Part shown: in pieces, positions 1 through 7,354 of the stretch | How positions within the stretch are numbered: the first letter of the stretch is position 1 | How the letters are laid out: each line of letters opens with the position of its first letter | Assembly: GCF_015831355.1 (NCBI RefSeq) | Contig: NZ_JADWYR010000001.1 | Coordinates: 248,001-312,000 of the forward strand | Reading direction: 5' to 3' | DNA: 64,000 bases | From: Panacibacter microcysteis | GTDB lineage: Bacteria; Bacteroidota; Bacteroidia; Chitinophagales; Chitinophagaceae | The notes under the pieces: generated by a model | Told to the model about the DNA's origin: nothing | The model's database searches: none | The model's input: only the letters and a program-made list of their open reading frames with translations | Position numbers and translations under genes: made by a program

Positions 1-801
1 TGCGCCTACAGCAACCTCGCAGGTTTTTAATTGTTTGGCAAGTATACGTGGCTCCAGTACACTGGTCCATACCCGTACACCAAGGTTATTCTGCAGGCGC
101 TTTAAACGGTAAACGTTGTTATCAAACACTTTTACTGATGCACCCATGGCTAGTGCAGTTCTGGTGGCAAACTCACCAACCACCCCCGCGCCGATAATGA
201 TCACTTTTGTAGGCGGAATACCACTTATGCCACCCAGCAAAACACCTTTACCATTGTTAGGGCTGCCCAGGTACTGGCCGGCAATCAGCATTACGGCACT
301 GCCGGCAATCTCGCTCATACTGCGCACAATCGGGTATGTACCGCTGTCGTCTTTCAGGTTTTCAAATCCAAAAGCTGTAATGCGCTTCGCCATCATTTGT
401 TCAATGATGGTTTTCTTCAAAACAGAAAGATGAATAGGAGAAATGATCGTCTGGTTCATCTGCAGGTGCGGAAGATCCTGCTCTATAACAGGCGCACTTT
501 TTATCAGTATCGGCGCTTTATAAACTTCTTCTTTTTCGTAAGCAATTCTTGCACCGGCATCACTAAAATCCTTGTCAGTATATTTACTTCCCTCACCGGC
601 TTTTGTTTCCACAATTACTTCATGTCCGTTATCAACCAGTACACCCACGGCATCAGGTATAAGCGCCACACGGTTTTCCTGGAAAGCCGTTTCTTTCGGC
701 AAACCAATATGCAGGCTTGCACGCTTTGATTTTATGTCTAATGTTTCTTCTAACGTCTCGTAGCTGAAAGATGTACTTACAATAGGTTTTGATGTAGCCA
801 T
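1..801 (-). CDS. ald: alanine dehydrogenase, C-terminal part beyond the window
   Basis: The minus strand is open from ATG at 801 to the window edge (267 codons, no stop), so the last third lies outside. The protein should catalyse NAD-dependent interconversion of alanine and pyruvate plus ammonia. After a roughly 30-residue N-terminal extension comes HIGLPKETAFQENRVALIPD, the start of the AlaDH/PNT N-terminal domain, and later a Rossmann motif VIIIGAGVVGEFATRTA. The family is usually about 370-405 residues. A TAnnTTTG box lies 40 nt upstream. It follows tsaE on the same strand, with one intergenic repeat copy between them. Identity is from motif recognition; transhydrogenase alpha is the main alternative. 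Confidence 0.88.
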   Translation of the reverse strand, partial: MATSKPIVSTSFSYETLEETLDIKSKRASLHIGLPKETAFQENRVALIPDAVGVLVDNGHEVIVETKAGEGSKYTDKDFSDAGARIAYEKEEVYKAPILIKSAPVIEQDLPHLQMNQTIISPIHLSVLKKTIIEQMMAKRITAFGFENLKDDSGTYPIVRSMSEIAGSAVMLIAGQYLGSPNNGKGVLLGGISGIPPTKVIIIGAGVVGEFATRTALAMGASVKVFDNNVYRLKRLQNNLGVRVWTSVLEPRILAKQLKTCEVAVGA

Positions 802-840
802 TGAAATGGTTTGATATTTACCGTTTAAGTAAAATTAAAA

Positions 841-848
841 CAAAATTA
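841..848 (-). promoter_or_regulatory. -7 promoter box for ald
   Basis: Minus-strand TAATTTTG matches the Bacteroidota -7 consensus TAnnTTTG and lies about 40 nt before the ald start. Transcription would begin near 835. No convincing -33 element is visible. Confidence 0.5.
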
Positions 849-860
849 TTCACAGAAAGA

Positions 861-936
861 TTTTATCGTACCAGCAGCAGAACACTGTGGCATCGCCTGT
901 TGCGTCGCAAGCACTTTATCGTTCGGAACTTTGGGC
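861..936 (-). repeat. GTACAAGAG-family intergenic repeat, variant with AAAGTTCCG arm
   Basis: GGCATCGCCTGTTG (889-902) and GCGTCGCAAGCACTTTATCG are shared with the copy near 43,970, which has the same TTCGGAACTTTGGGC flank. The repeat overlaps the 3' end of tsaE and provides its TAA stop. Confidence 0.8.
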
Positions 937-1353
937 ATCTCCGGTGTCCGTGTACATGCTTCTTGTATTTTCATCTACCAGCGAAAGGTAGATACGCAGT
1001 GTATCATCGGGCAACAGTCCGGGTGCCTTACCGGGCCATTCCACCAGGCACAAATGGCCGCTCAAAAGGCAATCTTCAATACCTGCCTGTATCGCCTCTT
1101 CTTCATCTTTCAGCCGGTACCAGTCCATGTGATAAATGGAACCTGCCATCCCGCTTTTATACTCATTAACAATAGCAAATGTGGGGCTGCTCACTGCATC
1201 TTTCACCTGCAAAACGTCACAGAGCGCATGTATAAAAGTTGTTTTGCCTGCACCCATCTCTCCAAAAAACGCCCATACTTTGTGTTGCTGATGGTTTTGC
1301 CACATATCCCCGGCAACCTGTAAGATGTTTTCCCTGCTAAAATTTACTGTCAT
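916..1353 (-). CDS. tsaE: tRNA threonylcarbamoyladenosine biosynthesis ATPase TsaE
   Basis: A 145-residue P-loop protein that serves as the ATPase partner of the TsaB-TsaD complex making t6A37 in tRNAs decoding ANN codons. The Walker A GEMGAGKTT is at residues 31-39; SSPTFAIVNEY and YHMDWYRL are family-typical. The last nine residues (TGDAQSSER) and the stop codon are encoded by an intergenic repeat copy, so the native C-terminus was probably altered by its insertion. It lies downstream of the 94-residue gene (48 nt gap) and upstream of ald, all on the minus strand. Confidence 0.93.
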   Translation of the reverse strand: MTVNFSRENILQVAGDMWQNHQQHKVWAFFGEMGAGKTTFIHALCDVLQVKDAVSSPTFAIVNEYKSGMAGSIYHMDWYRLKDEEEAIQAGIEDCLLSGHLCLVEWPGKAPGLLPDDTLRIYLSLVDENTRSMYTDTGDAQSSER

Positions 1354-1401
1354 TACAAATAAATAAAATTCTCAAAGCATTTATTACGGTTATGTATAAT
1401 A

Positions 1402-1686
1402 CTAGAGTAGCGCCTGTACAATAGTTCGCCATTCCTCTTCTAATGAAGTAGCTGGCCTCTTACTGTTTGCCCTGCGGTACCAGTAGTCAGCATTCCACGT
1501 GTCTCCTTCTTTCCTGTGCAAATATGCATGCACCAGGCAGGCCTTGCTGTCGGTAAGGCTGTCAACAAGGCTGTGCGCTGTAGCCCAGTCTCCAGCAGCA
1601 TCATACCACAACGAGTTTAAGCAGACTGAAAGACCAGCAGGTAGTTGCTTGTCTTTTACACTGTGCACAAATGCGTCGAAATCCAT
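1402..1686 (-). CDS. conserved small hypothetical protein
   Basis: A 94-residue soluble protein rich in Trp and Tyr, without a signal peptide. The segment DTWNADYWYRRANSKRP followed by SLEEEW resembles a small uncharacterised family seen across several phyla; I cannot assign a function. It is the first gene after a TAnnTTTG promoter and an unusual triple palindrome array (1748-1805), and may head a transcript continuing into tsaE and ald. Confidence 0.75.
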   Translation of the reverse strand: MDFDAFVHSVKDKQLPAGLSVCLNSLWYDAAGDWATAHSLVDSLTDSKACLVHAYLHRKEGDTWNADYWYRRANSKRPATSLEEEWRTIVQALL

Positions 1687-1702
1687 AAAGTAGTGTTTTT
1701 GC

Positions 1703-1710
1703 CAAAATTA
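1703..1710 (-). promoter_or_regulatory. -7 promoter box of the 94-residue gene
   Basis: Minus-strand TAATTTTG, an exact TAnnTTTG match, ends 17 nt before the ATG at 1686. Predicted transcription start is near 1697. Confidence 0.55.
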
Positions 1711-1747
1711 GGCTATAACACTTTTGCACCATTCAATTACAACTGCG

Positions 1748-1805
1748 GTGAAAAATCACATTGCGCGGTGTGAAAAATCACATCGGAATATGTGAAAAAT
1801 CACAT
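1748..1805 (-). promoter_or_regulatory. three tandem palindromic operator-like sites, 22-bp spacing
   Basis: GTGAAAAATCACA begins at 1748, 1770 and 1792, exactly two helical turns apart. Each is an inverted repeat GTGA-AAAA-TCAC; the second and third are TGTGA-AAAA-TCACA, like a CRP/FNR-type site with a 4-bp instead of 6-bp spacer. Relative to the predicted start near 1697 they centre around -57, -79 and -101, upstream of the promoter as expected for an activator. A weaker relative, GTGAAAAACACC, is at 1899-1910. The binding protein is unknown. Confidence 0.6.
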
Positions 1806-1978
1806 TTTTTGAAAGGAATGCGCGGCGTAGTATTGCATTGTCCTTTTTTCAACCACCCAAACACGATTTATATTTTGTAGATCAACCGTTGTGAATCTGT
1901 GAAAAACACCATTTTTTCCTTTACCACAGATTTCCCAACTATTTTTCCACCATACCTGCTTATTTGTTGCTGTTACAC

Positions 1979-3280
1979 CTATTTATTAAACTCAATAATA
2001 TGTGCAGAAGCATAAATACTTTTATCAGGTTTTATATATTTTACATATAACCTGGCTTTCCTGCCCAGGTTCATACAGGTATGATGATTTTTTATATCTT
2101 CTTCTGAATCGAGCGGCTGCAGTGAAGGATACCAGAGAAAATAACCCGGCCTGTCAAGCAGCAACTTTGGTGTTGTCCATTGTTGCGCATTATTACCCGC
2201 ACTAAAGTCTTTGTTTTTGTTGAAAGAGATGTAAATACTGCTGCCTGCCCAGCTTGGCCCGGTTACATGCCCCATAAGCATCACCCAACATTCCAGGTAA
2301 TTGTTCCAGCTTACGGAAGGCCCCCAATGAAAACCGCCCTCCGGTGAAGAAGCCGCACTGCCACCCTTATCCATCGGTATTTGCAACGCTGCAACGGGTT
2401 TACCGGCGCCGTTCCACGGCGCATTAAAGTTTGTGCCATCCCAGCGCTGCGCTTTTCCCTGCGGGTTATCAAGATCGTTTAGCGCTATACGTGCAACGCT
2501 GATGCATTGACCACTCCATTCTGTCTGCCTGTTATAAGTGGCAGAATCATATACCTGCGGGTAGCTGTATTCACCAAAGAAAAGGTACAGGTAATCGCCC
2601 GACCTTACGGCCGATGGATCCCCGACACCGCCGGCAAATGTGTTGGAAGTATTGTGTGGTTTCAAGATCATCCGGGGCTGCAGATCTTCAATAAACAATC
2701 CTTTGTTTTGCCAGCTATGCCCGCCGTCTGTTGATTTGGCTATACCTATACGGCACACCGCCGCAGGTGAAGTGGTGCCCTGCAAACCCTGTGGCCACAG
2801 GTAGTTTTTATACCCCTGCCCTGTTGCACTGTCGTAAGGCAGGTTTTGCGGGTAGTTCTCGTTGTGGTAAACCGCGTATAATGTTTTGCCTGACTGATCT
2901 TTATCACTCTGGTACACGGTTTCAAACCACATGGCACCATGGAAACCAGTGTCTCCTCTTTTGGCTACGGGTGGTAAAAGTGGCATATGAAAACCTGTTG
3001 AATCTGCAGCAAAAGCTTCTGCCGCATTGTGCCCGTCTGCAAAACGCAGGTCGTGTGCATTTCCCCACAGCGTATCTTCTCCATACTTACCGGGGAAAAT
3101 TCTGAAGGTATCTCCTATCCACGCTTCGGCCATGTTACAATCAACAAAAGAGTTAAACAACACCGTATCTGCATTACTTAAAACAAAAGACGGGTTTACA
3201 TCTTTTGCTATTGTACCCGTGTTATTATTACAGGCTGCAAAACATAATGCAGCCAATAGTGCAAGGTTTCTTTTTTTCAT
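1979..3280 (-). CDS. secreted lipoprotein with glycosidase-like beta-propeller features
   Basis: A 433-residue lipoprotein: the signal peptide ends at LCFAAC, so Cys is about residue 16. It contains an Asp-box-like motif STDGGHSW and phrases such as GGVGDPSAVRSGDYLYLFF and SPEGGFHWGPSVSWN that recall DUF4185-like or exo-glycosidase-like five-bladed propellers. It probably sits in the outer membrane facing the periplasm or surface. Substrate and activity cannot be stated, and no polysaccharide-utilisation genes adjoin it. The start is fixed by the MKKRN signal peptide. Confidence 0.7.
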   Translation of the reverse strand: MKKRNLALLAALCFAACNNNTGTIAKDVNPSFVLSNADTVLFNSFVDCNMAEAWIGDTFRIFPGKYGEDTLWGNAHDLRFADGHNAAEAFAADSTGFHMPLLPPVAKRGDTGFHGAMWFETVYQSDKDQSGKTLYAVYHNENYPQNLPYDSATGQGYKNYLWPQGLQGTTSPAAVCRIGIAKSTDGGHSWQNKGLFIEDLQPRMILKPHNTSNTFAGGVGDPSAVRSGDYLYLFFGEYSYPQVYDSATYNRQTEWSGQCISVARIALNDLDNPQGKAQRWDGTNFNAPWNGAGKPVAALQIPMDKGGSAASSPEGGFHWGPSVSWNNYLECWVMLMGHVTGPSWAGSSIYISFNKNKDFSAGNNAQQWTTPKLLLDRPGYFLWYPSLQPLDSEEDIKNHHTCMNLGRKARLYVKYIKPDKSIYASAHIIEFNK

Positions 3281-3384
3281 GTGGCAAATTGTTGTGCTTA
3301 TATATGTGCATGAAATTAATATTTATTAGAGAAGATTGAAGCCTGTGTAAAACATAATCCTGCAAAATAATTGTGTACGTTAGC

Positions 3385-3825
3385 ATGAACAAACCGGGTA
3401 TGGGTATAGAAAACAAAATACATACAACAAATTATGTTGACACCTTTATAGAAGTTGCAGAAGACTGTCCTGCACAGGTAAGCCAAATACCCAAAGCAAG
3501 AGGTGATACAAAAACAATTGCTCAAATGCAATACGACCTTATTGCCAAAAACCCTTACAGGTTTACATCTGACGATGTTTTGTTTACAGTGTATGCCATG
3601 AAAAACGACCTGACCAAAGCTGAATATAAAAATGCAAGGGTGTTGTTTTTTTCAAAAGGCCAGCCGTGTATGAGAGCATCTCCGCTTACCAAACGCTTCG
3701 GTTTTGGTGTACATGCAGACAAAGAAGGTAAAATTGCTTTGTATGGTATTGAAACAAAAGCTTACCAACAATTTTTGAAAGACCATTCTGTAAAAAAAAT
3801 AAAAGCAATGCGCACTAAAAAGTAA
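3385..3825 (+). CDS. DUF6157 family protein
   Basis: A 146-residue cytosolic protein. The segments NYVDTFIEVAEDCPAQVSQIP, ARGDTKTIAQMQYDLI and TKRFGFGVHADKEGKIALYG are characteristic of the uncharacterised DUF6157 family, whose members are around 130-150 residues. An upstream in-frame GTG (3373) exists, but ATG at 3385 is preferred; ATG at 3397 is also possible. Function unknown. It stands alone on the plus strand between minus-strand genes. Confidence 0.72.
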   Translation: MNKPGMGIENKIHTTNYVDTFIEVAEDCPAQVSQIPKARGDTKTIAQMQYDLIAKNPYRFTSDDVLFTVYAMKNDLTKAEYKNARVLFFSKGQPCMRASPLTKRFGFGVHADKEGKIALYGIETKAYQQFLKDHSVKKIKAMRTKK

Positions 3826-3839
3826 TGTATGAAAGAACA

Positions 3840-3940
3840 TGCACCGTTGTAACCGGGGCTGATGAATACAGCTCTTCAGTACAAGAGTGCGACGCAACAG
3901 GTGATGCCATACAATACAAAAGCCGGGCACATAATATTTA
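3840..3940 (+). repeat. GTACAAGAG-family intergenic repeat
   Basis: The core GTACAAGAGTGCGACGCAAC is exact at 3879-3898, with 3' end GCCGGGCACATAATATTT. The 5' half is shared with the copy at 7188 (GCCGTTGTAACCGGGGCTG). Its 3' arm forms one side of the guaB terminator. Confidence 0.9.
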
Positions 3941-3956
3941 ATTAAGCCCGGCTTTT
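3918..3956 (-). terminator. guaB terminator built partly from a repeat
   Basis: AAAAGCCGGGC (3918-3928) and GCCCGGCTTTT (3946-3956) form an 11-bp stem with a U-rich end on the minus strand, 20 nt past the guaB stop. The distal arm is the repeat's conserved 3' end. Confidence 0.75.
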
Positions 3957-3975
3957 GCATGTTATAAACACAGTT

Positions 3976-5475
3976 TTATTTCCTGCTGTAGTTTGGTGCT
4001 TCTTTGGTTATCTCAATGTCATGCGCATGGCTTTCCCGCATACCTGCATTGGTGATCTTTACAAATGTTGACTGTTGTAATGCTGCAAGGTCCTTTGCAC
4101 CGCAATAACCCATGCCTGCACGAAGACCGCCTACAAACTGTGCTACCACTTCGTTCAGGTTTCCCTTGTATGCCACACGCCCTTCGATACCTTCGGGAAC
4201 CAGTTTCTTTATACCGTCTTCCACATCCTGGAAGTATCGGTCGCTGCTGCCCTGCTGCATGGCACCGATGCTGCCCATGCCTCGATATTCTTTAAACTTA
4301 CGGCCCTCGTAAATAATGGTTTCACCGGGGCTCTCTTCTACTCCTGCAAATACACTGCCCATCATAACAGTAGATGCACCGGCCGCTAACGCTTTCACCA
4401 TGTCGCCGGTATAGCGGATGCCTCCATCTGCAATCAACGGCGTGCCTTTTTGCTTCATGGCGGCAGCTACTTCCATAATGGCTGTAAGCTGCGGCACGCC
4501 TGCACCTGCAACAATGCGGGTGGTGCAGATAGAGCCCGGGCCAATACCAACTTTTACTGCATCGGCACCGGCAGCAACCAGCGCTTTTGCACCTTCGCCC
4601 GTTGCTATATTGCCGGCAATAATCTGCAGGTCTTTAAAATTTTTACGCAATAGTTTCACGGAATCAATGACACCTTTTGTATGGCCGTGTGCGCTATCGA
4701 GCGTTACAACATCAACACCTACTTTTTGTAACGCTTCTGCCCTTTCCAGCAGGTCTTTGGTTATGCCTAAAGCGGCACCCACGAGCAGCCTGCCCATTAC
4801 ATCTTTTACAGCATTGGGAAAGTTGCTCAACTGTAAAATATCCCTGTAGGTAATCAAACCGATCAGCTTGCCTTTTTTATCTACCACAGGCAGCTTTTCA
4901 ATTTTATATTGTTGCAGAATTTTTTCTGCTTTCTTCATATCAGTGCCCTGTGGCGCGGTGATAAGTCTTTCTTTGGTCATTACTTCTTTTACCTTGGCCT
5001 GTTTGTTTGTTTCAAAACGCAGGTCGCGGTTTGTAAGAATACCAACCAACACATTATTTGTATCAATAATAGGAATACCACCAATTTTATTCTCTTTCAT
5101 CAGGCGCAGTGCATCGCCAATTGTAGCATCATCATGTAGTGTAACGGGATCAACAATTAAACCGCTTTCACTTCTTTTTACCTTACGCACCTGCTCTGCC
5201 TGTTTTTCAACACTCATATTTTTATGCAGTATACCAATACCACCTTCTCTTGCAAGTGCTATGGCAAGATTGGCTTCGGTAACGGTATCCATAGCTGCAG
5301 ACAGCATGGGCACATTAAGCGTAATGTCTTTTGTAAGATTTGTTTTGATATTTACTTCGCGGGGAAGTACCTCGCTGTAGGCAGGCATCAGTAGCACATC
5401 ATCGAAGGTTAAACCTTCTCCAAAAAAGCGGGAACCGGTTGACTTGTTGCGTTGGGAGTTATTTATTGTTGCCAT
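3976..5475 (-). CDS. guaB: inosine-5'-monophosphate dehydrogenase
   Basis: A 499-residue IMPDH, the NAD-dependent IMP-to-XMP step of guanine nucleotide synthesis. [13 protein letters not shown] opens the TIM barrel, two CBS domains occupy about residues 106-218, and the catalytic loop GPGSICTTR has Cys317. The active-site flap segment follows [10 protein letters not shown], and the C-terminus [11 protein letters not shown] is typical. A TTG two codons upstream is possible, but ATG at 5475 is favoured. The -7 box TATCTTTG ends three bases before that ATG, suggesting a leaderless or near-leaderless mRNA. Confidence 0.97.
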   Translation of the reverse strand: MATINNSQRNKSTGSRFFGEGLTFDDVLLMPAYSEVLPREVNIKTNLTKDITLNVPMLSAAMDTVTEANLAIALAREGGIGILHKNMSVEKQAEQVRKVKRSESGLIVDPVTLHDDATIGDALRLMKENKIGGIPIIDTNNVLVGILTNRDLRFETNKQAKVKEVMTKERLITAPQGTDMKKAEKILQQYKIEKLPVVDKKGKLIGLITYRDILQLSNFPNAVKDVMGRLLVGAALGITKDLLERAEALQKVGVDVVTLDSAHGHTKGVIDSVKLLRKNFKDLQIIAGNIATGEGAKALVAAGADAVKVGIGPGSICTTRIVAGAGVPQLTAIMEVAAAMKQKGTPLIADGGIRYTGDMVKALAAGASTVMMGSVFAGVEESPGETIIYEGRKFKEYRGMGSIGAMQQGSSDRYFQDVEDGIKKLVPEGIEGRVAYKGNLNEVVAQFVGGLRAGMGYCGAKDLAALQQSTFVKITNAGMRESHAHDIEITKEAPNYSRK

Positions 5476-5478
5476 GTG

Positions 5479-5486
5479 CAAAGATA
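5479..5486 (-). promoter_or_regulatory. -7 promoter box abutting the guaB start
   Basis: Minus-strand TATCTTTG matches TAnnTTTG, with only three bases before the guaB ATG. Initiation about 4-8 nt downstream would fall on the start codon. Confidence 0.5.
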
Positions 5487-5569
5487 GCGCGGCAGGTAAA
5501 TTGCTTCAAAATATTTTTTTGTTAATGGCCTGAAAGCATTGCCACCATTGAATTTGGGGTTTTTATTTT

Positions 5570-5660
5570 TTGTAACCAGCTGCATTGCTGCTATGAAGCT
5601 GCGGTTGTGTCACTCACTTGTACGTTCCGCACCATATGCAACACTGCTATGCGAAAGCGC
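5570..5660 (-). repeat. intergenic repeat, GTGAGTGACAC sub-family
   Basis: GTTGTGTCACTCACTTGTAC at 5604-5623, with the GCAGCTGGTTACA end facing guaB. The core differs from the main type (GAGTGACAC in place of GTGCGACGC). Confidence 0.75.
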
Positions 5661-5695
5661 TGATCATTTACCTGCACGATAAAGCAATAAAACAA

Positions 5696-5732
5696 AAAAG
5701 GGTTTTAAATGCTGTGCATTTAAAACCCTTTT
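5696..5732 (-). terminator. terminator of the folB-TPR-ACBP operon
   Basis: A 17-bp stem (5696-5712 with 5716-5732) with a TGT loop, ending in TTTT and followed on the minus strand by a T-rich run, 18 nt after the ACBP stop. Confidence 0.9.
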
Positions 5733-5749
5733 GCCAATACAGTGTAATG

Positions 5750-6010
5750 TTAGCTTTTCAATTTTTGAACAAGATCAACATAAGCCTGCATAGCTGCTTC
5801 TTTCGATTTGCCTTTCAGCTCGCTCCATGCATTGAATTTTGCTTTACCCACAAAATCGAATGGATTGGCGGGTGCATTATCTTCAGCAGCATCGCCTTCG
5901 GTTGCCTGTTTGTATAATGAATATAGCTGCAGCAAAATTTCATTGGAAGGTTTTTCACTCAATGTTTTGCTGTTTGCCACAGCTTGTTCAAACTGTTGTT
6001 GTAGTTCCAT
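5750..6010 (-). CDS. acyl-CoA-binding protein
   Basis: An 86-residue single-domain ACBP of normal family length that binds long-chain acyl-CoA in the cytosol. Recognisable stretches are LLQLYSLYKQATEGD, NPFDFVGKAKFNAW and SKEAAMQAYVDLVQKL, including the Tyr/Lys residues used for the acyl-CoA head group. It is the last gene of a tight operon (15 nt after the TPR gene) closed by a strong terminator. Confidence 0.93.
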   Translation of the reverse strand: MELQQQFEQAVANSKTLSEKPSNEILLQLYSLYKQATEGDAAEDNAPANPFDFVGKAKFNAWSELKGKSKEAAMQAYVDLVQKLKS

Positions 6011-6025
6011 ATATGCGGTGTTTAT

Positions 6026-6781
6026 TTATTGAATTTTTGCCAGCATTTGTCTGCCTTCTTCTTTCAGCGCAGCATCGTCGGGTGTGCGGTTGGGCAACTT
6101 TACCAGTTTATTGAGTACGTCCATTTCCTGCATAGGCCTGCTCTTGGATTCGTATGCTTTTGCAAGATCAAGATAGTTTCTTACAAAATACATATCCAGT
6201 TTGCGGCATTGTTCCATGTAGTATACAGCACTGTCAATATCAGCCTTTGGCAAACCTCCTTTTATAGCTTTCGCTGCCGCTTTTTTTATCCAGGACAGGT
6301 TATCCATTTCCAGGTGCCATTTGCCAAGCGTGTAATTTGCTTTGGCATGGTCAGGGTTTAGCCTGATGGCTTTTTCGGCATACTTCTTTGTATCTCTTGC
6401 GTATGCCAGTATCTGCCTGTTATCATCAGCCACTTCTGTCATTTTACCAGACACCATGGCAATGGCGTAACAGGCATCGGCATTGTTGGAGTCAACTGCG
6501 TAAGCCTGCAACGCAAATTTGTGCGCGGCACTATAATAATTTGCCTTTGCGGCCTCCTCTTTTTGCCGCATACCCATAGCACAGTTGATCTCTGCACACT
6601 TAACCAGCGCCGTAATATTTTTCGCGTCGAGCACGGTAACCTGCTCATATTTTTTATACGCGTCTGCTTCCTTTAACTGCTTCTCCAGGTTGGATGCTTC
6701 TTTTATGAGCACATTTACATCCTGCGCTGCAACACTTAAACCTACACAACATACCCATACAATTATACAATACTTCATCAT
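6026..6781 (-). CDS. exported TPR-repeat protein
   Basis: A 251-residue protein with a Sec signal peptide (cleavage probably after LSVAAQ, about residue 19), then helical tetratricopeptide-like repeats such as ANYTLGKWHLEMDN and YLDLAKAYESKSRPMQEMDV. Likely periplasmic; a scaffold role is an inference from the fold. It lies between folB (16 nt gap) and the ACBP gene (15 nt gap), so the three are probably cotranscribed, although no functional link is obvious. Confidence 0.75.
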   Translation of the reverse strand: MMKYCIIVWVCCVGLSVAAQDVNVLIKEASNLEKQLKEADAYKKYEQVTVLDAKNITALVKCAEINCAMGMRQKEEAAKANYYSAAHKFALQAYAVDSNNADACYAIAMVSGKMTEVADDNRQILAYARDTKKYAEKAIRLNPDHAKANYTLGKWHLEMDNLSWIKKAAAKAIKGGLPKADIDSAVYYMEQCRKLDMYFVRNYLDLAKAYESKSRPMQEMDVLNKLVKLPNRTPDDAALKEEGRQMLAKIQ

Positions 6782-6797
6782 AGATTATTAAGCTGTT

Positions 6798-7154
6798 TTA
6801 TTGTTTCTTCAATACGCACTTTACACCAACACTTCCCTGGAATGCAATAATAGGCGGATTTAACTTGGTAACACTCACACTCACTTCTTCGGCCTGTGAA
6901 AATTTATTCAAAATTTTTGTGGCAATGGCGCTGGCTACTGTTTCCAGCAGCGGCTCGGGCTTTTGCATCAGTTCGTTTACGAGGTTGTAAACAACCGAAT
7001 AATCAATAGTGTCATCAATATGTTGTACGGGAATTTTCTTTGGCAAATGCTGTACGGTAACGTTTACTTCGTAATCTCCGCCAATCTTCTTTTCTTCTTT
7101 ATACAAACCATGAAATGCATGAAACCGCAGGCCTGTTAACTCTATTGTAAGCAT
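6798..7154 (-). CDS. folB: dihydroneopterin aldolase
   Basis: A 118-residue FolB, which cleaves 7,8-dihydroneopterin to 6-hydroxymethyl-dihydropterin and glycolaldehyde in folate synthesis. FHAFHGLYKEEKKIGGDYEV and DDTIDYSVVYNLV carry the active-site Tyr and the family motifs; ETVASAIATKIL follows. The length is typical. First gene of a three-gene operon. Confidence 0.95.
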   Translation of the reverse strand: MLTIELTGLRFHAFHGLYKEEKKIGGDYEVNVTVQHLPKKIPVQHIDDTIDYSVVYNLVNELMQKPEPLLETVASAIATKILNKFSQAEEVSVSVTKLNPPIIAFQGSVGVKCVLKKQ

Positions 7155-7187
7155 GCGGCAAAACTAAGCTGAATAGGAATATGAAAA

Positions 7188-7290
7188 AACATGCGCCGTT
7201 GTAACCGGGGCTGGTGAACAAAGATCTGCAGTACAAGAGTGCGACGCAAGGGACGATCAGCAGCATTACAGGTGCCGGGCTCAAAAAAAC
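7188..7290 (+). repeat. GTACAAGAG-family intergenic repeat
   Basis: The core GTACAAGAGTGCGACGCAAG at 7231-7250 has one change from consensus. The 3' end GTGCCGGGCTC faces the FAD oxidase start. The 5' half matches the copy at 3840. Confidence 0.88.
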
Positions 7291-7354
7291 ATTCTGTCTG
7301 CATTATCTGCCAATGTTTATCTTTAATTAACGAGTTGAACCAACTGTTTTTGCC

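Noticed and set aside
116-763. Plus-strand ORFs at the left edge
   Set aside because: They are antisense to the minus-strand alanine dehydrogenase frame, which shows clear family motifs and runs off the window edge.
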